A model generated the notes under the pieces. It made no database searches. It had not been told where the DNA came from and saw nothing but the letters and a program-made list of their open reading frames with translations. This document shows, piece after piece, positions 9,229 through 17,707 of a stretch of DNA of 64,000 nt. A program made the position numbers and the translations under genes. Position 1 is the first letter of the stretch, and every line of letters starts with the position of its first letter. This DNA comes from Thauera sedimentorum (GTDB lineage: Bacteria > Pseudomonadota > Gammaproteobacteria > Burkholderiales > Rhodocyclaceae). Location: contig NZ_JACTAH010000001.1 in the NCBI RefSeq assembly GCF_014489115.1, positions 1,426,001 to 1,490,000 on the forward strand, read 5' to 3'.

Positions 9229-9290
9229 ATCGCGGCCAAGGCCGCTCCTACCCGTCCCGGAACGTGCGTAGGAGCGGCCTTGGCCGCGAT
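9229..9290. repeat. REP-type inverted pair, perfect 23-bp arms
   Basis: The arms 9229-9251 and 9268-9290 are exact reverse complements separated by 16 bp. Each arm carries the core AGCGGCCTTGGCCGC, itself a palindrome. The same unit recurs in six other intergenic regions of this window. The arrangement matches paired REP elements (REPINs) between convergent genes (ppk1 and relA). RNA from either strand would fold into a strong hairpin and could stabilise 3' ends or act as a terminator-like structure. No T tract follows. Confidence 0.9.
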
Positions 9291-9338
9291 TCACCATCGT
9301 TCGGAAAACCAACGACCCGCACGACCCTTGTCGCCGTT

Positions 9339-9410
9339 GTGGGAGCGTGCTTGCCCGCGATGCGGCCTGCGCCGAACCGACGGCCGCGATCGCAACCAAG
9401 CCCGCGCCTA
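9339..9410. repeat. Variant REP pair (GGGC/GCCC core) ending in the relA stop codon
   Basis: The unit at 9339-9361 has the core GAGCGTGCTTGCCCGCGAT. A divergent inverted unit lies at 9389-9410. This is a second sequence class, with GGGCTTGCCC in place of GGCCTTGGCC. The distal end supplies the TAG stop codon of relA (9408-9410 read on the minus strand). Arms are imperfect, suggesting an older copy. Confidence 0.7.
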
Positions 9411-11609
9411 GCGGCGCTGCGCGTCGATCACCCCGGACACCTCGCGGATCAGCGTGATCGCACGCTGCATCTGGGTGACGCCGCCCACCTCCATGGTAAA
9501 GCGCATGTGGGCGGTGCCTTTCTTGGTGAGCGTATTCACCGCGGTGACGTTGAGCTTCTCCCGCGACAGCACTTCCGAGATGTCGCGCAGCAGGCCCTGG
9601 CGGTCGATGGCCTGTACCGCGATGTCCACCGGGAACAGCGCCTGGCGGTTGTTGTAGGCCTGGTCGCCCCACTCGGCCTCGATCACCCTTTCCGGGTGCT
9701 GCTTGGCCAGTTGCTGGAAATCATGGCAATCCACCCGGTGGATGGAGATGCCGCGCCCGCGCGTGACGAAACCTTCGATGGCATCCGGCGGTGCCGGTTT
9801 GCAGCAGCGTGACAGCGAGGTGAGCAGCTTGCCCACCCCGACGATCAGCACCTTGTCGCTGGTGTCGCCCGAGCGGCTGCGGCCGACGACGATTTCCGGC
9901 TCGGCCGGCGCTTCCGGGGCGGCTTCGGCCTCGCGCAGGGCTACCTGCACCGCACGCGGGCCGACCTCGCCGCGCCCGGCGGCAACGAACATCGCATCGG
10001 CGTTCTTGAAGCCCAGCTTGCCGGCCAGTCCCTCGATATTGGCCTGGGCGTGGCCGTCGCGCTGCATCTCGCGGGTGACGAAGCTGCGCCCGCGGGCGAG
10101 CAGGTCTTCTTCTTCCTGCTGGCTGAAGTACTGCTTGATCTTGTTGCGCGCGCGGCTGGTGGCCACGTAGCCCTGGCGCGGGTCCAGCCAGTCGCGCGAG
10201 GGGCCGCCCTCCTTGGCCGCGGTGATCTCCACCGTCTGGCCGTTGTCCAGCGCGGTGTTGAGCGGCACCAGGTGGCCGTCGACCTTGGCGCCGCGGCAGC
10301 GGTGGCCCAGGTCGGTATGCACCCGGTAGGCGAAATCCACCGGCGTGGCGCCGCGCGGCAGGTCCACCACCCTGCCCTGCGGGGTCAGCACATAGAGGGT
10401 GTCGTCCAGCGAGGCGCGCTTGAAGCGCTCCACCCAGTCGGCCGAGTCGGCCACCTCGTCGCGCCAGGACAGCAGGCTCCTCAGCAGGGCGATCTTCTCG
10501 TCGTAGTCGCCGCCGTGCTTGGCGCCTTCCTTGTAGCGCCAGTGCGCGGCCACACCGAGTTCCGCGTGGCGGTGCATCTCGTGGGTGCGGATCTGCACCT
10601 CCACCGCGCGACCGTCGCCGGCCAGCACCGCGGTGTGCAGCGACTGGTAGTTGTTGCCCTTGGGCTTGGAGATGTAGTCGTCGTATTCCTTGCTGATCGG
10701 CTGCCAGATCTGGTGCACGATGCCCAGCACGGTGTAGCAGTCGCGCACCTCGTCCACCAGCACGCGCAGCGCGCGGATGTCATAGACCTCGGAGAAGTCG
10801 AGGTGCTTCTTGCGCATCTTGTTGTAGATGCTGTAGATGTGCTTGGGCCGGCCATAGACCTCGGCCTGGATGCCCACCGCGGCGATCTCGTTGCGCAGGC
10901 GCTCGATCGCCTTGTCGATGAAGCCCTCGCGTTCCACCCGGCGCTCGTCGAGCATCTTGGCGATGCGCTTGTAGGTGTCGGGCTCGAGGAAGCGGAAGGA
11001 CAGATCCTCCAGCTCCCACTTGAGCTGCCACACGCCCAGCCGGTTGGCGAGCGGCGCGTAGATGTCCAGGCTTTCGCGTGCCACGTCCAGGCGGGCGTCG
11101 TCCGGCTCGTCGGTGTAGTAGCGCAGGGTCTGGGTACGCGAGGCGAGTCGCAGCAGCACCACGCGGATGTCCTGCACCATGGCGAGCAGCATCTTGCGCA
11201 GCACCTCGGCCTGGGTGCGGATCTCCGGCGCACTGGCGGTGGCGGTCATGCGGGTGATGACGCGCAGGCCGTTGAGCTTGCGCAGGCCGTCGACCAGTTG
11301 CGCCACCGGGCCGCCGAAGTCGCGCACCAGGGTGTCGACGCCGTCGTCCAGGTAGTCGCAGGCGGCGAACAGCAGCGCGGCGATGCGGGTTTCGGCATCG
11401 AGCCGCAAGGACGCGCAGATCAGCGACATGCCCAGGGCGTGCGGCCAGACCGGCTCGCCACTGCCCAGCAGGCGGTCCTCGTAGAGGTCGAGCGCTAGGG
11501 TGACCGCCTTTTCGATCAGCGCGCGCTCGCCGGCGCTCAGGCCTTCGGCCAACGTGTCGATCGGCGGCGGTGCGTCGTCCTTGGGGAGGGCATGGGTCAC
11601 GGAAACCAT
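9408..11609 (-). CDS. relA: GTP pyrophosphokinase RelA, (p)ppGpp synthetase with degenerate hydrolase domain
   Basis: A 733-residue long RSH protein, the size of E. coli RelA (744). It makes (p)ppGpp from ATP and GTP/GDP on starved ribosomes. The N-terminal HD hydrolase region has lost its metal motif: the normal HDxxED position reads FAACDYLDD. The synthetase domain has IYSIYNKMRKK, YDIRALRVLV, EYDDYISKPKGNNYQSLHT and EVQIRT. The EXDD signature (E308-D311) marks monofunctional RelA rather than RXKD bifunctional SpoT. TGS (about 400-460, YVLTPQGRVVDLP), helical, zinc-finger-like (CCKPAPPDAIEGFVTRGRGI) and ACT domains follow. The start is ATG 11609, matching the family; an upstream in-frame start adds an unconserved tail. 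A separate spoT is expected outside the window. Confidence 0.93.
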   Translation of the reverse strand: MVSVTHALPKDDAPPPIDTLAEGLSAGERALIEKAVTLALDLYEDRLLGSGEPVWPHALGMSLICASLRLDAETRIAALLFAACDYLDDGVDTLVRDFGGPVAQLVDGLRKLNGLRVITRMTATASAPEIRTQAEVLRKMLLAMVQDIRVVLLRLASRTQTLRYYTDEPDDARLDVARESLDIYAPLANRLGVWQLKWELEDLSFRFLEPDTYKRIAKMLDERRVEREGFIDKAIERLRNEIAAVGIQAEVYGRPKHIYSIYNKMRKKHLDFSEVYDIRALRVLVDEVRDCYTVLGIVHQIWQPISKEYDDYISKPKGNNYQSLHTAVLAGDGRAVEVQIRTHEMHRHAELGVAAHWRYKEGAKHGGDYDEKIALLRSLLSWRDEVADSADWVERFKRASLDDTLYVLTPQGRVVDLPRGATPVDFAYRVHTDLGHRCRGAKVDGHLVPLNTALDNGQTVEITAAKEGGPSRDWLDPRQGYVATSRARNKIKQYFSQQEEEDLLARGRSFVTREMQRDGHAQANIEGLAGKLGFKNADAMFVAAGRGEVGPRAVQVALREAEAAPEAPAEPEIVVGRSRSGDTSDKVLIVGVGKLLTSLSRCCKPAPPDAIEGFVTRGRGISIHRVDCHDFQQLAKQHPERVIEAEWGDQAYNNRQALFPVDIAVQAIDRQGLLRDISEVLSREKLNVTAVNTLTKKGTAHMRFTMEVGGVTQMQRAITLIREVSGVIDAQRR

Positions 11610-11658
11610 GGCGCGGATTATCCCATAACGGCCGCCCGTCATGATGCGCCTCCCGCAG

Positions 11659-11731
11659 CTAGGAGCGGCCTTGGCCGCGATGCGGCCTGCGGTGAAGCGT
11701 ACGGCGCAATCGCGGGCAAGCCCGCTCCCAC
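11659..11731. repeat. Hybrid REP pair in the relA/EamA divergent region
   Basis: The left unit 11659-11681 carries the GGCCTTGGCC core. The right inverted unit 11709-11731 carries the GGGC...GCCC core (ATCGCGGGCAAGCCCGCTCC). The spacer is 27 bp. It joins the two REP sequence classes seen at 9229 and 9339. It is the only pair here between two divergent gene starts, so it lies where promoters are expected. Confidence 0.85.
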
Positions 11732-11806
11732 AGGAACGCCTCGCGCCCCAAAGGCAATGCGCTGTGCCATCATCGGCGGCTCAAAAAATAAACGGCATCC
11801 CGCGCA

Positions 11807-12700
11807 ATGAAGCGACCCTTCGCCAACCCCTACCTGCTGCTCACCCTCACCGCGCTGTTCTGGTCCGGCAACATGGTCATCGGCCGCGGCCTGCGCGAGG
11901 CGGTGCCGCCGATCTCGCTGGCCTTCTGGCGCTGGACGATCGCGCTGGCGCTGGTGCTGCCCTTCGCCCTGCCCAAGCTGCGCGAGCAGTGGCCGACCCT
12001 GGTCCGCCACTGGCGGCCGATGCTGGTGCTGGGCGTGCTCGGCGTCGGCAGCTACAACACCTTCGCCTACATCGCGCTGCAATACACCACGGCCACCAAT
12101 GCCACGCTGCTCAACTCCTTCATCCCGATCGCCACCATCGCGCTGGCCTTCGTGCTGCTGGGCAAGCGGTTGAACCGGATGGAGGCGTTCGGCGTGCTGG
12201 TCTCGCTCGCCGGGGTGATCACCATCGTCGGCCGTGGCGACCTCGGCACCCTGCTCGCCTTGAGCCTGAACACCGGCGACCTGTGGATGCTGGGCGCGGT
12301 GCTGGTCTGGGGCCTGTACACCGTGGGCCTGCAGTGGCGCCCTCAGGGCCTGGACCCGATGGTGATGCTGTTCGCCTTCACCGTGGTCGGGCTGGCGGCG
12401 CTGACGCCGTTCTACGCCTGGGAACTGGGCAGCGGACGCAGCATCGACCTGCACACCGGCTCCTTCATCGGCATCCTGTACACCGGCATCTTCCCGGGCT
12501 TTCTCGGCTATGTGTTCTACAACGCCGGCGTGGCCGCGGTGGGGCCGGCGCGCGGCTCGCTGTTCATCCACCTGATGCCGGTGTTCGGCACCATCCTGGC
12601 GGCCGTCTTCCTCGGCGAGCGGCCTCAGTGGTACCACTTTGCCGGCATCGGCCTGGTGTTCGCCGGCATCTTCCTGACCATGCGCAAACGGGCGGCCTGA
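11807..12700 (+). CDS. EamA/DMT superfamily transporter
   Basis: A 297-residue inner-membrane protein with two EamA repeats, about ten hydrophobic segments in all. The first repeat starts LTLTALFWSGNMVIGRGLREAVPPISLAFWRW and the second is near LWMLGAVLVWGLYTVGLQW. The pattern 'GVVAAVGPARGSLFIHLMPVFGTI...LGE' near residues 240-270 is typical of this family, which exports or imports small metabolites. The substrate cannot be predicted. The stop codon overlaps the mtfA start (TGATG), so the two genes are probably cotranscribed. Confidence 0.87.
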   Translation: MKRPFANPYLLLTLTALFWSGNMVIGRGLREAVPPISLAFWRWTIALALVLPFALPKLREQWPTLVRHWRPMLVLGVLGVGSYNTFAYIALQYTTATNATLLNSFIPIATIALAFVLLGKRLNRMEAFGVLVSLAGVITIVGRGDLGTLLALSLNTGDLWMLGAVLVWGLYTVGLQWRPQGLDPMVMLFAFTVVGLAALTPFYAWELGSGRSIDLHTGSFIGILYTGIFPGFLGYVFYNAGVAAVGPARGSLFIHLMPVFGTILAAVFLGERPQWYHFAGIGLVFAGIFLTMRKRAA

Positions 12701-13470
12701 TGTTCGGTTGGCTCCGCCGCCTGCTCGCACGCCCGCAGCCGCAGGCCACGGTGCCGGAGCGGCTGTGGCAGCGCGTCGAGCGCCGCCTGCCCTTCCTCGA
12801 CTTCCTGCCGGCCGCCGATCGCCAGCGCCTGCGGGACATGGCGATCGAGTTCCTGCGCGACAAGCAGTTCCACGGCGCGCACGGCTTCGCCGTTACCGAC
12901 GAGATCATGCTGGGGATTGCGCTGCAGGCCTGCCTGCCGGTGCTCAACATCGGCCTGCAGGCCTACCGCGGCTGGGTGGGCATCGTGGTTTATCCGGGTG
13001 ATTTCGTCATTCCCCGCCAGGTGATGGACGAAGACGGGGTGATGCACGAGTACGACGACGAGGTGCTCGGCGAGGCCTGGGAGGGCGGCCCGGTGCTGGT
13101 GTCGTGGTTCGACGAGGACGAGGCGCCGGAAGGCGTGAACGTGGTGATCCACGAGTTCGCCCACAAGCTGGACATGGAGAACGGCGGCGTGGACGGCTTC
13201 CCGCCGCTGCCGGCGCACATGTCGCGCAAGGCCTGGAGCGAGGCCTTCGGCAACGCCTACGAGCGCTTCTGCGAGCAGGTGGACGAGGACGAGGACACCG
13301 TGCTCGACCCTTACGCCGCGGAACACCCGGGCGAGTTCTTCGCCGTGGCCTCGGAAAGCTTCTTCCTCGATCCGCACGGCCTTCTCGAGACCTTCCCCGA
13401 GGTCTATCGCCAACTGGCCGCCTACTATCGCCTGGACCCGGCGCACGCTGGCGAGCAAACAGGACGGTAG
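12700..13470 (+). CDS. mtfA: MtfA-family zinc-dependent peptidase
   Basis: A 256-residue M90 family protein (E. coli MtfA is 265). E. coli MtfA binds the repressor Mlc and has aminopeptidase activity. The zinc-binding motif is visible as VVIHEFAHKLDMENG (HEFAH, about residues 149-153), with the downstream glutamate helix EHPGEFFAVASESFF. The region FLDFLPAADRQRLRDMAIEFLRDKQFHG near the N-terminus is also conserved. Its ATG sits inside the EamA stop codon. The stop codon TAG (13468-13470) lies in the first bases of a REP unit. In a betaproteobacterium the Mlc link may not hold, so only peptidase membership is firm. Confidence 0.87.
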   Translation: MFGWLRRLLARPQPQATVPERLWQRVERRLPFLDFLPAADRQRLRDMAIEFLRDKQFHGAHGFAVTDEIMLGIALQACLPVLNIGLQAYRGWVGIVVYPGDFVIPRQVMDEDGVMHEYDDEVLGEAWEGGPVLVSWFDEDEAPEGVNVVIHEFAHKLDMENGGVDGFPPLPAHMSRKAWSEAFGNAYERFCEQVDEDEDTVLDPYAAEHPGEFFAVASESFFLDPHGLLETFPEVYRQLAAYYRLDPAHAGEQTGR

Positions 13471-13538
13471 GAGCGGCCTTGGCCGCGATGCGATCTACGG
13501 GAACCCAACGCCGCAATCGCGGCCAAAGCCGCTCCTAC
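13467..13538. repeat. REP-type inverted pair overlapping the mtfA stop
   Basis: Units at 13467-13489 and 13516-13538 are inverted copies of the GGCCTTGGCC class with one mismatch. The GTAG that opens the left unit contains the mtfA stop codon. The remaining 255 bp to the next gene (13539-13793) show no coding signal beyond the ribosome site before 13794. Confidence 0.88.
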
Positions 13539-13793
13539 CGGGGTACCGCTGCGAATACCCAGCGCATAAGCGCCGGACCACCCCCTCCCGCTCGACAAGG
13601 GCCGGCGCGGGTTTGCCGCAGGGCGTCGCGGATTCTGCGATTACATTTCGCCGAATGAAACATCCCGCCCTTTGCAGCCGCGAAACCGCCTGTCTAAGCT
13701 TGAAACACCGCTGGCCCACAGCGCTCTCGAAGGCTGCGAGAACTGCGGGCTGACGGCAGGAACGCGGATCAGCCAATACTCGGAGGATGTCCC

Positions 13794-14234
13794 ATGGCTA
13801 TTACCTGGATTCTGGTTGCCAACGCCAGCTTGTGCAGACTGTACGAGAACCTGGGCCCCAACAAGGGCCTCAAGCTGGTCAAGGAACTGATCCATCCGGA
13901 GAGCAGGCAGAAGAACTCCGAACTCGTTACCGACCGCCCCGGCAGCATGGCGGTCAACGGTTCGGGCAGCGGTTCCAAGCAGCCGCAAACCCTTCCCAAG
14001 CAGCACGAGGCAAAGGTATTCGCTCAGGAGATTGCACAGGAACTGTACAAGGGACGCTCCACCAACGCTTTCCGGCGCGCCATCCTGGTCGCGCCGCCCG
14101 CCTTCATGGGCATGCTCAACTCGGTCATGGACGGACCGACCGCGCAACTGGTCTCCGACCGCTTCGAAAAGGACTACACCAAGACTCCCGAACCGCTGCT
14201 GGCCGAACGCCTGGCCGGTTGCATCTATCTGTAG
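13794..14234 (+). CDS. Host attachment family protein (PF10116-like)
   Basis: A 146-residue protein beginning MAITWILVANASLCRLYE, the hallmark of the 'protein required for attachment to host cells' family (Agrobacterium AtsE-related). The family pattern continues with LVKELIHPESRQKNSELVTDRPG, a low-complexity linker (GSGSGSKQPQ), and a C-terminal domain with RAILVAPPAFMGMLNSVMD. The fold resembles eRF1-like/Rossmann domains, and the biochemical role is unknown. A good ribosome site (CGGAGG) precedes the ATG. It is likely a single-gene unit, with REP upstream and a strong terminator downstream. Confidence 0.82.
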   Translation: MAITWILVANASLCRLYENLGPNKGLKLVKELIHPESRQKNSELVTDRPGSMAVNGSGSGSKQPQTLPKQHEAKVFAQEIAQELYKGRSTNAFRRAILVAPPAFMGMLNSVMDGPTAQLVSDRFEKDYTKTPEPLLAERLAGCIYL

Positions 14235-14301
14235 GACCGTTTCTTCGAGCGTCTCCCTTCAGGAGACGATGGGACCGCCGTAGTGGCGGCCCCGAAGAGC
14301 C

Positions 14302-14326
14302 GCGGGGCGCTTGGCGCCCCGCTTTT
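14302..14326 (+). terminator. Rho-independent terminator after the host-attachment gene
   Basis: A 9-bp perfect GC stem (14302-14310 with 14314-14322), TTG loop, followed by TTTT. It sits between convergent genes and touches the stop codon of the DUF1566 lipoprotein gene on the other strand. Confidence 0.8.
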
Positions 14327-14970
14327 CATTTGGCGGCCGGCTGGTACTGGGCGCCGCGCACCAGGCGCAGGTGTTCGCTGTCGCGCCGGTTGCCCGCGCC
14401 GGTGACCGCCGTGCTGAAGGCCACCCCCCAGGCGGTAAAGCTCATGGTGCCCGGCGTCGCGCTCCAGAACTTGAGCGCCGGCGTGGCCGGGAAGACGGCC
14501 GACAGGATGGCCGGCTGGCGGAAGCTGCCCGCGCAGGCCCCGCCCGCCCCGTCGGCATCGGTCGCAAAGCGGTGGCCGGAGGAGCACCAGGTGATGGTCA
14601 GCAGCTCGTCGCGCGTCGGCAGGCGCCAGTCGGCGTGTCCGGCGTACTCGAACGCGTCGGCGAGGGCGACCGCGGCGTCCCAGTCATGACGCTCGGCCTC
14701 GCCCGCGCAGGTCTCGCCGGTCCATTCCTGGCCGATGCTGCAGCGCATCCAGGTGAGACCGGTCGCACGATCGAGCACCAAGGCGCCGTCGCCCTGCGGT
14801 TCGAAGCGTGCGATGGCCGCACGCTCGCGCTCGGACGGTTCCGCCGCCACCGGCTCGGCCGGCGCCGGGGCGGGCGCGGCCACCTGAACGGGGGCTGCCG
14901 CTTCCTGTCCGCAGCCTGCCAGGACGAGCGCGGCGATGGAGACCGGCAGCAGATTTCTGCGAAGGCTCAT
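14326..14970 (-). CDS. DUF1566 (Lcl C-terminal) domain lipoprotein
   Basis: A 214-residue predicted lipoprotein. The signal peptide is about residues 1-19 with lipobox LVLAGC. An Ala/Pro-rich linker (about 22-45) follows, then a DUF1566/Lcl C-terminal domain recognised by DRATGLTWMRCSIGQEW, HDWDAAVALADAFEYAGHADWRLPTRDEL, and the end FWSATPG...LRLVRGAQY. Four cysteines in the domain could form disulfides. Members of this family are surface lectin-like or adhesion-associated proteins in several bacteria; function here is unknown. ATG 14970 was chosen because the signal peptide begins there; the longer open frame upstream lacks one. Confidence 0.8.
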   Translation of the reverse strand: MSLRRNLLPVSIAALVLAGCGQEAAAPVQVAAPAPAPAEPVAAEPSERERAAIARFEPQGDGALVLDRATGLTWMRCSIGQEWTGETCAGEAERHDWDAAVALADAFEYAGHADWRLPTRDELLTITWCSSGHRFATDADGAGGACAGSFRQPAILSAVFPATPALKFWSATPGTMSFTAWGVAFSTAVTGAGNRRDSEHLRLVRGAQYQPAAK

Positions 14971-15049
14971 TGAAAATCCATGGTTTGCAGTTCGACGGGC
15001 GGCCATTCTGGCGGTTTTCCGCCCGTGTGCCAAACCGGTTGCCGCCGCC

Positions 15050-15541
15050 TCACCCATCGCTGCGCGCCAGCATGGCCACCACCTGTGCGGCGATGCCCTC
15101 GCCGCGGCCGGTGAAGCCGAGCTTCTCGGTGGTCTTGCCCTTGATGTTGACGGCCTCGGGCGCACAGCCCAGGTCGGCGGCGATGTTGGCGGCCATCGCC
15201 GGCACGTGCGGCAGGATCTTCGGCGCGCGGCAGATCACTGTGGCGTCCACGTTCACCACCAGCCAGCCCGCCGCCCGCACCCGCGCCCAGGCTTCGCGCA
15301 GCAGCACACGGCTGTCGGCCCCGGCATGCGCGGGGTCGGTGTCGGGGAACAGCCTGCCGATGTCGCCCAGGCCGGCGGCACCGAGCAGTGCGTCGGTCAG
15401 CGCATGCAGCAGCACGTCGGCGTCGGAATGACCGAACAGCCCGCGCTCGAAGGGAATGGTGACGCCGCCGATGATCAGCGGCCGCCCGGGTACCAGGGCA
15501 TGCACGTCGAAACCCTGGCCAATGCGGAATGGAAAGCTCAC
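15050..15541 (-). CDS. ispF: 2-C-methyl-D-erythritol 2,4-cyclodiphosphate synthase
   Basis: A 163-residue enzyme of the MEP isoprenoid pathway, forming ME-cPP with release of CMP. Metal ligands appear in GQGFDVHAL (D and H), with [33 protein letters not shown] and the C-terminal [22 protein letters not shown] all standard. The start is GTG at 15541, preceded by AGGAGG about 10 bases upstream; an ATG is not available at the family N-terminus. It begins 14 bp after ispD ends, the usual ispD-ispF operon. Confidence 0.95.
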   Translation of the reverse strand: MSFPFRIGQGFDVHALVPGRPLIIGGVTIPFERGLFGHSDADVLLHALTDALLGAAGLGDIGRLFPDTDPAHAGADSRVLLREAWARVRAAGWLVVNVDATVICRAPKILPHVPAMAANIAADLGCAPEAVNIKGKTTEKLGFTGRGEGIAAQVVAMLARSDG

Positions 15542-15555
15542 GAGCGCGGGTCCTC

Positions 15556-16257
15556 CTACTTGTCGCGGTTCTGCAGGATCCACTCGGCCAGATGCAGGTC
15601 GAGCGGATAGGTCACCTTGAGGTTGGTAGCGTCGCCTTCGATCAGGCGCGGATGCAGGCCCGCGGCCTCGATCGCGCTGGCCTCGTCGGTGACGCCGTGG
15701 GCCGACTCCAGCGCGCGGCGCAGCATCACGTAGCGGAACATCTGCGGCGTCTGCGCCTGCCACAGGCTGTCGCGCGGCACGGTGCGCTGCACCCGGCGCT
15801 GGCCGTCGGCCTGCTTGAGCGTGTCGGCCACCGGCACCGCGAGCAGCCCGCCGACCTCGTCGTGCGCCAGTTCGCGCACCAGCTTGTCGATGTGCCAGGG
15901 CGCCAGGCAGGGACGTGCGGCATCATGGACCAGCACCCAGTCCGACTGTGCTGCTTCGCCGGCGATCGCGCGCAGCCCGCCCAGCACGCTGTCCGCGCGG
16001 GTCGCGCCGCCGCAGAACAGCGGCACCAGTTTGGGGCCGAGCGCGGACCAGTCGTGGCGCGCCCACTCCGCATCGCCCACCGAGAGCACGACGAAGACCT
16101 TGTCGATCTCCGGTGCGGCGCACAGCACCGCCAACGAGTGGTGGATGAGCGGACGGCCGAGCAGGGGAAGATACTGCTTGGGCTTCTCGGCCCCCATACG
16201 GCTGCCGCTGCCGGCGGCGGGAACGATGGCGAAATGGCGTGGATGAAAGGTCTGCAT
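15556..16257 (-). CDS. ispD: 2-C-methyl-D-erythritol 4-phosphate cytidylyltransferase
   Basis: A 233-residue IspD, which transfers CMP from CTP to MEP in isoprenoid precursor synthesis. The nucleotide-binding loop [19 protein letters not shown] (about residues 13-31), [35 protein letters not shown] and [14 protein letters not shown] are all present. The start ATG 16257 gives the family N-terminus. It forms an operon with ispF. dxr of the same pathway lies separately at 46229-47419. Confidence 0.95.
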   Translation of the reverse strand: MQTFHPRHFAIVPAAGSGSRMGAEKPKQYLPLLGRPLIHHSLAVLCAAPEIDKVFVVLSVGDAEWARHDWSALGPKLVPLFCGGATRADSVLGGLRAIAGEAAQSDWVLVHDAARPCLAPWHIDKLVRELAHDEVGGLLAVPVADTLKQADGQRRVQRTVPRDSLWQAQTPQMFRYVMLRRALESAHGVTDEASAIEAAGLHPRLIEGDATNLKVTYPLDLHLAEWILQNRDK

Positions 16258-16381
16258 GGCGCGCGATTCTAGCCCGGAATCGCCGCGCCGCAGCACGGCG
16301 CGGCGTCGACGGCCCACGCATCATGCATTAGAGTTGGCGACATTAGCCCAGCACCCGGCCATCTTCGCTCGCCCAACAAGC

Positions 16382-17656
16382 ATGCCTTTCTCCGTTCCGT
16401 TCGACTCCGCGCAAGGCCAGGCTTTTCTGATCGCCATCGGCATCGGCCTGCTGATCGGCCTGGAGCGCGAGCGGGTCGCCTCGGCGCGCGCCGGACTGCG
16501 CACCTTCGGGCTGGTCGGGATGTTCGGCGCCCTGGCCGGGCTGCTGGGCCAGCATCTGGAGAGCATCGCGCCGTTGGTCGTGGGTCTGGCACTGGTGGGC
16601 ATCATGATCATCGCCGCCTACCTGCGCCACCCGGACCCCACGGACCCCGGCACCACCTCGGTGGCCGCCTTGCTGGTGTGCTTCTGCCTGGGGGCCGCGG
16701 TGTGGTACGGCTACGCGCAGATCGCGGTGATGCTGGCGGTGGGCACCACCGTGCTGCTGTACTTCAAGGCGCAGCTGCGCGGCATCGCGACCCGCCTGGG
16801 GCCCAAGGACTGGATCTCCATCCTGCAGTTCGGCGTGCTCTCGCTGGTCATCCTGCCCATCCTGCCCAACGAGGAGTTCGGCCCCTACGAGGCGCTCAAC
16901 CCTTATCAGGTCTGGTGGATGGTGGTGCTGATCTCCGGCGTCAGCCTGGCCGGCTACGCCGCGCTGCAGCTGGTGGGCGCCCGTTACGGCGCGGCCTTCG
17001 TCGGCATTTTCGGCGGCCTGGCCTCCAGCACCGCCACCACCATGGTGTATGCACGCAATGCCCGCTCTGCGCCCGCGATGGCGCCGATGGCGGCACTAGT
17101 GATCGTGCTGGCCAACCTGGTGATGGTGGTGCGCGTGGGCATCATTGCGCTGGTGGTCGCGCCGGGTGTGATCGTGCAGTTGCTGGCAGTCATCGTCCCG
17201 GCCCTGTTGCTCGGCCTGATCGCCCTGGTCTGGAACTGGCGACGGCTCACCGAGCGCGGCGAGGTCCTGCTGCCGGCGACCTCCAACCCCACCGAACTGC
17301 GCACCGCGCTCGGCTTCGGTGCGCTCTACGCGGTGGTGCTGTTCATCGCCGCGTGGCTCACCGAGATCGCGGGCAACCGCGGGCTCTACGTGCTCGCCGT
17401 GGTCACCGGCCTGACCGACATCGACGCCATCGCGCTGACCAGCCTGCGGTTGTTCGGACTCGAGAAGCTGGCGCTGTCGCCCACGGTGATCGTCATCGGC
17501 CTGGGCATGCTGGCGAACCTGGTCTTCAAGACCGGTCTCGCCGTGGCCATCGGCGGCCATGCGCTGGGCTCAAAGGTGATGGGCGGCATGGGTGCGGTGG
17601 CACTGGGACTGATCGGCGGCATCGCCTGGAGCGCCGTCGGGGCACAAAGCCTATAA
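16382..17656 (+). CDS. MgtC/SapB-DUF4010 family membrane protein
   Basis: A 424-residue polytopic membrane protein. The N-terminal ~130 residues are an MgtC-like domain (AIGIGLLIGLERERV...AGLRTFGLVGMFGALAG). The rest is a DUF4010 domain (YEALNPYQVWWMVVLISGVSLAGYAALQLVGARYG and GGLASSTATTMVYAR), about a dozen hydrophobic segments in total. MgtC-type proteins are linked to magnesium limitation or F-ATPase control, but the DUF4010 fusion has no established function. It is divergent from ispD across 124 bp and ends 51 bp before the Memo gene. Confidence 0.85.
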   Translation: MPFSVPFDSAQGQAFLIAIGIGLLIGLERERVASARAGLRTFGLVGMFGALAGLLGQHLESIAPLVVGLALVGIMIIAAYLRHPDPTDPGTTSVAALLVCFCLGAAVWYGYAQIAVMLAVGTTVLLYFKAQLRGIATRLGPKDWISILQFGVLSLVILPILPNEEFGPYEALNPYQVWWMVVLISGVSLAGYAALQLVGARYGAAFVGIFGGLASSTATTMVYARNARSAPAMAPMAALVIVLANLVMVVRVGIIALVVAPGVIVQLLAVIVPALLLGLIALVWNWRRLTERGEVLLPATSNPTELRTALGFGALYAVVLFIAAWLTEIAGNRGLYVLAVVTGLTDIDAIALTSLRLFGLEKLALSPTVIVIGLGMLANLVFKTGLAVAIGGHALGSKVMGGMGAVALGLIGGIAWSAVGAQSL

Positions 17657-17707
17657 TTCACCGGTCGAAGGATAGTCGTCCCCGACTTCCCCAAACGGAC
17701 CTCTCTC

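Noticed and set aside
13699..13721. Sigma-32-like CTTGAAA with CCCACA
   Set aside because: The spacing is 9 bp, too short for a heat-shock promoter, and the -10 half is incomplete.
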